A stretch of DNA of 35,909 nucleotides from Gemmatimonadota bacterium (lineage in GTDB: Bacteria > Gemmatimonadota > Gemmatimonadetes > Gemmatimonadales > GWC2-71-9), in assembly GCA_009692185.1 (NCBI GenBank), contig SHZT01000008.1, positions 1 to 35,909 on the forward strand. Reading direction: 5' to 3'. The position numbers and the translations under genes were made by a program. How positions within the stretch are numbered: position 1 is the first letter of the stretch; each line of letters opens with the position of its first letter. Positions 31,588 to 35,909 of the stretch are shown here, one piece after another. The notes below the pieces were generated by a model. That model did not search any database. It had not been told where the DNA came from and saw only the letters and a list, made by a program, of their open reading frames with translations.

Positions 31588-32985
31588 ATGTTGACCGGCG
31601 ACCTTCCGCTTCCCCGCGAGCCCCACGGGTTCAAGGCCGAACTGGCCGCCATGGTGCGGCTGGCGGTGCCGATCGTCACGGTCCAGCTCGGACAGATGAC
31701 GATGGGCGTGGTGGACACGGTCATGATCGGGCGGGTGTCGGCGGAAGCCCTCGCGGCGATCGCGCTCGGCAATTTGTATTTCTTCGGCGCGGTCATTTTC
31801 GGGTGGGGGGTACTCCTCGGGCTCGATCCCGTGGTCGCGCAGGCGGTTGGTGCCGGGGATACCGTCGCGGTGCAGCGCGGCGTTCAGCGGGGCCTCGTCC
31901 TCGCTCTGGGCCTGGCCGTCGTGGCATCGCTGTTCCTGTTGCCGGCCCGCTTCGTCATTGGGCTCCTGGGCCAGCCGGATGGTGTCGCGGGGCTCGCGGC
32001 GTCGTACGCGATCGTCTCCATCCCCGGCATCCTGCCGTTCTACGGGTTTACCGCGCTGCGGCAGTGTCTCCAGGCCATGCGGCGCCTGGCGCCGATCGTG
32101 TGGACGAGCGTCCTCGCGAACCTGGTCAACCTTGGCCTCAACTACATCCTCATCTTTGGCAAGCTGGGGGCACCGGCCATGGGCGTCGTCGGTTCGGCAA
32201 CGGCCACGGCCGTGAGCCGGTGGTTCATGATGTTGTTGCTGCTGGTATGGTCGTGGCGTGACCTCCGGCCCTATCTCGTCCCGTTCCGCCCGGACTCGCT
32301 CGCGTGGGCGCCGCTCCGGAGAATGGTTTCCATCGGGGCACCCATCGGCGCGCAGTTCCAGCTGGAGTATGGCGTCTTCGCGGTGGTCGGCTTGATGATG
32401 GGGTGGATTGGGACCGTGGAGCTGGCGGGTCACCAGGTGGCGCTCAACCTCGCGTCGCTCACGTTCATGGTTCCCATGGGCATTGCCAGCGCGGCGGCCG
32501 TGCTGGTCGGGCACGCGGCGGGGCGGGGTGATGCAGCCGAGGCCCGTCGCGCCGCGGCCGCAGGGCTCGTGTGCGGCGTCGGGTTCATGGCCGTGAGCGC
32601 CGCCGCGATGCTCTCGTTTCCGATGTTTCTCGCGAGGCTCTACACCTCGGACGCCACGGTGGCCGCCCTGGCGGCAACGCTCATACCGATTGCCGGCGTG
32701 TTCCAGGTGTTCGATGGCACGCAGGTCGTGTCGATCGGCATCCTCCGCGGCGTGGCGGATACGCGGACACCCATGATCGTGAACGTGCTGGGCTACTGGC
32801 TGGTGGGACTCCCGATCAGCGCCGTGCTCGGATTCTCATTGGGAGCGGGTCCCCGCGGGTTGTGGTGGGGACTCGTGGTGGGACTCGTGCTGGTGTCGCT
32901 GGTACTGGTCCTGCGGGTGCGGCGGCGGCTTGCCGGGGACATCGGCCGGGTCGCGATTGATCGCGACCCGGCCCCCCTGACCTAG
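31588..32985 (+). CDS. MATE-family multidrug/cation efflux transporter
   Basis: The protein has 465 residues from ATG 31588, with 12 membrane segments as expected for NorM/DinF-type MATE carriers; the longer open frame upstream is not protein-like. Family motifs are PIVTVQLGQMTMGVVDTVMI (helix 1, with the conserved Asp and Met-Ile-Gly), GLDPVVAQAVGAGD, RQCLQAMRRLAPIVWTSVLA, LGLNYILIFGKLGAPAMGVV and the mirrored GHQVALNLASLTFMVPMG in the second half. It exports drugs or toxic compounds using a sodium or proton gradient. Its last codons contain a strong hairpin, and its TAG stop shares CTAG with the stop of the convergent DUF5666 gene. Confidence 0.92.
   Translation: MLTGDLPLPREPHGFKAELAAMVRLAVPIVTVQLGQMTMGVVDTVMIGRVSAEALAAIALGNLYFFGAVIFGWGVLLGLDPVVAQAVGAGDTVAVQRGVQRGLVLALGLAVVASLFLLPARFVIGLLGQPDGVAGLAASYAIVSIPGILPFYGFTALRQCLQAMRRLAPIVWTSVLANLVNLGLNYILIFGKLGAPAMGVVGSATATAVSRWFMMLLLLVWSWRDLRPYLVPFRPDSLAWAPLRRMVSIGAPIGAQFQLEYGVFAVVGLMMGWIGTVELAGHQVALNLASLTFMVPMGIASAAAVLVGHAAGRGDAAEARRAAAAGLVCGVGFMAVSAAAMLSFPMFLARLYTSDATVAALAATLIPIAGVFQVFDGTQVVSIGILRGVADTRTPMIVNVLGYWLVGLPISAVLGFSLGAGPRGLWWGLVVGLVLVSLVLVLRVRRRLAGDIGRVAIDRDPAPLT
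32944..32973. terminator. Perfect 14-bp hairpin inside the 3' end of the MATE gene
   Basis: GGCCGGGTCGCGAT (32944-32957) and ATCGCGACCCGGCC (32960-32973) are perfectly complementary with only TG between them. It ends 12 bp before the MATE stop and starts just beyond the stop of the convergent gene, so it could terminate transcription from both sides. No T run follows, so intrinsic termination is uncertain. Confidence 0.5.
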
Positions 32986-34760
32986 CGAATCGAGAACTTC
33001 ACCCGGACGATGATACCCTTGCACGTCCCGCCCGCCGGCGCGGCCATCGCCGTACCGTCGGCTTTCAGGTTCTTGTGGTCTGCCAGCGCGGCGGCCACGC
33101 TTGCGAGGGTGCGGAAGTCGCCTTCCTGCACGATCAACGACTGCTCGTTCATGCAGAGCAGGATGTCATTCGAGAGGGTGACCGTCTTCGCCGTCACATT
33201 CACGGCCTTCACCCCTTCGTGGACCTCGGTGACCGGTGGGGGTGGAGGGGGCGGAGGCACCGCCACCACGAACCGGACTTTGAGCACCAGGGCGGCGCAG
33301 CCAGCGCCGGTGGTGGGAACCACCCCACCCGCAGCATAGACCCGCTTGCCGGCGGCGATCGCCGCCGCCACGTCGGCCAGCGTCTTGGCATCACCCTCGG
33401 AATCGATCACCGAGTGGTCGTCAAAACACAGCACCAGGTTGCTGTTCAGCGTGACCTTCTTGCCCGCCGCATCCGCCGACTTCACGACGTCGTGGAACTC
33501 CGTTACCGGAGGCGGTGGGGGCGGCGGGGTGGGCGCTTGGGTGAACTTCACCTTGAGCGCGAGCGCGCGGCAGCCGGATCCGTCGGGAGCCGGGCTGGCC
33601 GCTCCGGCGGCGCCCACGGCTTTCCCTGCGGCGAGGGCCGCGGCAACCTCGGCCAGTGTCTTCTGGTCTCCGCTGGTGTCGATGACCGAGTTCGCGTCGA
33701 GGCAGAGTACCGCGCCGCTCGACAGCGTGAACTTCCTGCCCGCGACGTCTACTGACTTGACCAGCTCCCGGAACTCGGTGACGAGGCGGTGCTTCTCGAA
33801 GCGGACCTTGCTCGCGTTGATGACCCGCGGAGTCGTGGACGTGACCGCCCCAGCACCCCTGGATTCCACCACGAACCCGGCCTTCATCGCGTCCGCCACG
33901 TCCGCCAGTGTCTTGAGGTCGTCACCTTCGATGACCGTCTTGTCGATGATCTGCACGGCGAGGCCGCCCACGACGACGAAGGCGTTGTGCTGGAGGTCCA
34001 CCCATTGCACCGGGCCCGCAAATTCCACCGACTGGCCGGGCTGGTCCTGCCGGTGCCCGATGCGGGTCGTGCCGTCGCTGATCCGTATCTCGATCTGGAG
34101 GCCGAGGAGCCGGAGGAACGCGTCCGGCGGCGGCGCCTGGTTGAGCGCCAGGTGATCCTTGCCGACGTTCAGGTCGATCTTGAGTGCGTCGCTCGTGCCG
34201 CCGACCGTGACCTGCGTGGCCAGGAAGGAGGCGTCGTTCGGGGCCTGCGGAGCAGCCAGGGGCGCGCGCCGGGCACGAAAATGCGGATGCCGGCCGGCGG
34301 CGAGTTCCACGGCGACAAACGCGGCGAACGCGTCAGCCGTCAGGGCAACAGCCCCTTCGTCCCGCGTGAACGCCGTGTTTCCGTCAAACGCGACCTTGAG
34401 GGTCCCGATGTCAGTGGAAATCGTCCCACCCGACCCGTTGCGGTCCACCGCCTGGATGTTCGCCTGTACCTGCTCGGCGTCGCCCGCCACGCTCGCCGGG
34501 TCGAGCGCCAGCTCGGACGCCACCAGCGGTGAGCTCTTCGGCTTGATCCGGACCTCGATGCGGAGACCGGCCCCGGGGGCCGCGGTTTCGGCCGCGGCCT
34601 GCGACAGCGAAATGGAACTGAACCCGGTCGAGTCCGGCGCGACGGCCGTCTCGGGTGTGGTCAGTCCGGTTTCGGTCTGACAACCGCCGAACAACAGCGT
34701 GAACCCAAGGACCCAGGAACGGGCACGGGCAGAGCGAGTCGGATGTGCCAGGTGTCGCAT
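32982..34760 (-). CDS. Lipoprotein with repeated DUF5666-like domains
   Basis: The protein has 592 residues. ATG 34760 follows GGAGAGA by six bases and gives a lipoprotein signal peptide with lipobox FGGC (VLGFTLLFGGC, Cys about residue 27). After a unique region of about 200 residues there are four DUF5666-type beta domains. The last three are nearly identical in layout: EFHDVVKSADAAGKKVTLNS, LCFDDHSVI, TLADVAAAIAAGKRV and GCAALVLKVRF. Pro-rich linkers (TPPPPPPPVTEF and VPPPPPPPPVTEV) separate them. Each of the three has one Cys in the L-C strand and one in the G-x-C strand, possibly a disulfide. Function is unknown; the protein should sit in the outer or inner membrane facing the periplasm. 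Confidence 0.8.
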   Translation of the reverse strand: MRHLAHPTRSARARSWVLGFTLLFGGCQTETGLTTPETAVAPDSTGFSSISLSQAAAETAAPGAGLRIEVRIKPKSSPLVASELALDPASVAGDAEQVQANIQAVDRNGSGGTISTDIGTLKVAFDGNTAFTRDEGAVALTADAFAAFVAVELAAGRHPHFRARRAPLAAPQAPNDASFLATQVTVGGTSDALKIDLNVGKDHLALNQAPPPDAFLRLLGLQIEIRISDGTTRIGHRQDQPGQSVEFAGPVQWVDLQHNAFVVVGGLAVQIIDKTVIEGDDLKTLADVADAMKAGFVVESRGAGAVTSTTPRVINASKVRFEKHRLVTEFRELVKSVDVAGRKFTLSSGAVLCLDANSVIDTSGDQKTLAEVAAALAAGKAVGAAGAASPAPDGSGCRALALKVKFTQAPTPPPPPPPVTEFHDVVKSADAAGKKVTLNSNLVLCFDDHSVIDSEGDAKTLADVAAAIAAGKRVYAAGGVVPTTGAGCAALVLKVRFVVAVPPPPPPPPVTEVHEGVKAVNVTAKTVTLSNDILLCMNEQSLIVQEGDFRTLASVAAALADHKNLKADGTAMAAPAGGTCKGIIVRVKFSIR

Positions 34761-35058
34761 GGTGGATCTCTCCGTGGAGTAGAGTCGTGTTGCTGACGGT
34801 ACAATCTTGCGGGCGGTGCCGAATCCCGCTGTGGTCTTCGACACGTGACGCGCGTGGGCCCCCCGCAGTAACGTTGGTGTGCGCCGCATCACTGTGACGC
34901 AGGACACCTGCGAGTGCGTGGTTTGTTCGGGTAGGTTGTTTCCCCTTCATCATTTCCTGTAGACACGAGGGCCGCCCGCGCGTGCCACGCGAGACGAGGT
35001 GGCCGCCAGCGAAACGCGCGACTGTTGTAGGGCACCGGGACATCATAGATTCGAGTCC
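34761..35058. other. Divergent control region, DUF5666 lipoprotein and peroxidase
   Basis: About 300 bp without a gene between two divergent lipoprotein genes. Open frames crossing it lack family similarity. I see no convincing -35/-10 pair or operator, though promoters for both genes must lie here or nearby. Confidence 0.4.
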
Positions 35059-35909
35059 ATGATTCTGTCTCTCCGAACGGTCTGTGTCCTGGTGCTGGTC
35101 GCCAGCGCGTGCGACTACAAGTCGGCCGCTGAACTCGGCTTGCCGGTTGAGCCGCCGCCACCGCCGCCCTCGCTCGATGAACAGGTTCGCAACCTGTTGC
35201 TCGCCATTCCCCAGCCTCCACCTCTGTCGCCGCAGGACCCGGCAATGGTGGCGCTCGGCCAGGCCCTCCTGTTCGACAAGATCCTGAGCGGTAACCGGGA
35301 CATTTCCTGCGCCACCTGTCATTTCCCGACGGTGCACGGCGGCGATGGACTCTCCCTTTCGATTGGGACCGGCGGCATCGGCCTGGGCCCCCTGCGCACC
35401 GTTGGAGCCGGGCGTCAGTTTATTCCGCGCAGTTCTCCGTCCTTGCTCAACCAGGGGCTCCTTCCCCCGCAGGTGTTTTGGGATGGCCGCGTGTCCGGGA
35501 ACCGGAATGGGCCGTTCAACACCCCCGCGGGCCCGGCGCTGCCGCCCGGCTTGCCGAATATCCTGGCCGCGCAGGCCATGTTCCCGGTGCTCAACCGCCA
35601 GGAAATGCGCGGCCAAATCGGCGACAAGGATGTGTTCGGGAACCCGAACGAGCTGGCCGCGTTCACCGACGCGCAAATGGCGGAGACGTGGCAGGCCATC
35701 ATGCAGCGGGTCCGGGCCATTCCGGAGTACGTCACCCGGTTTGCCGCGGCCTTCCCTGGCATTCCGAGCGCATCGCTCGGATTCCAGCACGCGGCCACGG
35801 CGATGGCGGCGTTCGAGATCCAGGCATTCAGCCGACTCTCGTCACCGTTCGACCGGTACCTGGCCCGGGACAACGCCGCGATGACTGTTGAGCAGAAGCG
35901 CGGAGCCCA
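35059..35909 (+). CDS. Di-haem cytochrome c peroxidase/MauG-family lipoprotein (partial, 3' end outside)
   Basis: The frame starts at ATG 35059 and runs open to the window end (283 codons). The lipoprotein signal peptide has lipobox VASAC (Cys18). A Pro-rich spacer (EPPPPPPSLDEQ) precedes the first cytochrome c domain, which has the family block LGQALLFDKILSGNRDISC continuing to the haem-binding CATCH (C84, C87, H88). Further family features are SPSLLNQGL followed by VFWDGRVSGN, and a helical segment with PEYVTRFAAAFPG. The second haem site should lie beyond the window. Members reduce hydrogen peroxide with electrons from small carriers or modify proteins in the periplasm; which one applies is not visible. 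Confidence 0.85.
   Translation, partial: MILSLRTVCVLVLVASACDYKSAAELGLPVEPPPPPPSLDEQVRNLLLAIPQPPPLSPQDPAMVALGQALLFDKILSGNRDISCATCHFPTVHGGDGLSLSIGTGGIGLGPLRTVGAGRQFIPRSSPSLLNQGLLPPQVFWDGRVSGNRNGPFNTPAGPALPPGLPNILAAQAMFPVLNRQEMRGQIGDKDVFGNPNELAAFTDAQMAETWQAIMQRVRAIPEYVTRFAAAFPGIPSASLGFQHAATAMAAFEIQAFSRLSSPFDRYLARDNAAMTVEQKRGA

Overview
This is a high-GC bacterial window. Several traits suggest a Gemmatimonadota-like chromosome or a related soil phylum: two DUF5916 outer-membrane proteins, LVIVD-repeat secreted proteins, many signal peptides ending in A-Q, a TonB-plug-like lipoprotein, and G8 and DUF5666 lipoproteins. This assignment is inference from gene content; there is no rRNA or other phylogenetic marker. 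I recognised no rRNA, tRNA or CRISPR array.

Layout. 1-5200: the end of a possible HerA/VirD4-like ATPase, a 5'-truncated tyrosine recombinase, a DUF305 protein with an LVIVD-repeat protein, an enolase-superfamily dehydratase (cis-3-hydroxyproline type), and a broken DUF3427-type C-terminus. 5400-11900: a two-helix membrane protein, a 41-residue conserved-looking small protein, a G8-domain lipoprotein and a DUF5916 barrel protein. 11900-19930: an M24 peptidase, a plug-like lipoprotein, tandem LVIVD paralogues, exonuclease III and an aspartyl-protease-like protein, interspersed with three decayed genes. 20046-25122: a leftward run (SelA-like PLP enzyme, dgoK, a deleted dgoA, msrA, msrB) divergent from an MFS transporter. 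25155-25970: an IS200-like/RAYT transposase flanked by complex hairpin repeats. 26012-30991: a second DUF5916 protein, a cold-shock protein with leader and terminator, and two paralogous HTH regulators divergent from a 61-residue gene with a near-consensus promoter. 31024-35909: a membrane protein, a MATE exporter, a DUF5666 lipoprotein and the start of a di-haem peroxidase/MauG-type lipoprotein.

The strongest unexplained signal is the repeat family between 20046 and 28512. Long units (about 120 bp, several hairpins) and short units (about 30 bp) lie between genes. The transposase at 25308-25700 sits between a left-half unit and a diverged right-half motif, so the long units look like gene-less derivatives of the same element. 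A stem in this family shows a compensatory base-pair change. The units abut or overlap the stop codons of msrA and msrB and fill the msrB leader.

A second theme is decay. The integrase, DUF3427, DUF885, a His-rich secreted protein, a FPHNYDFPG-type secreted protein and KDPGal aldolase are all truncated or lack their middle, while their neighbours are intact. Either this chromosome tolerates many short deletions or the assembly has collapsed segments; read mapping would decide.
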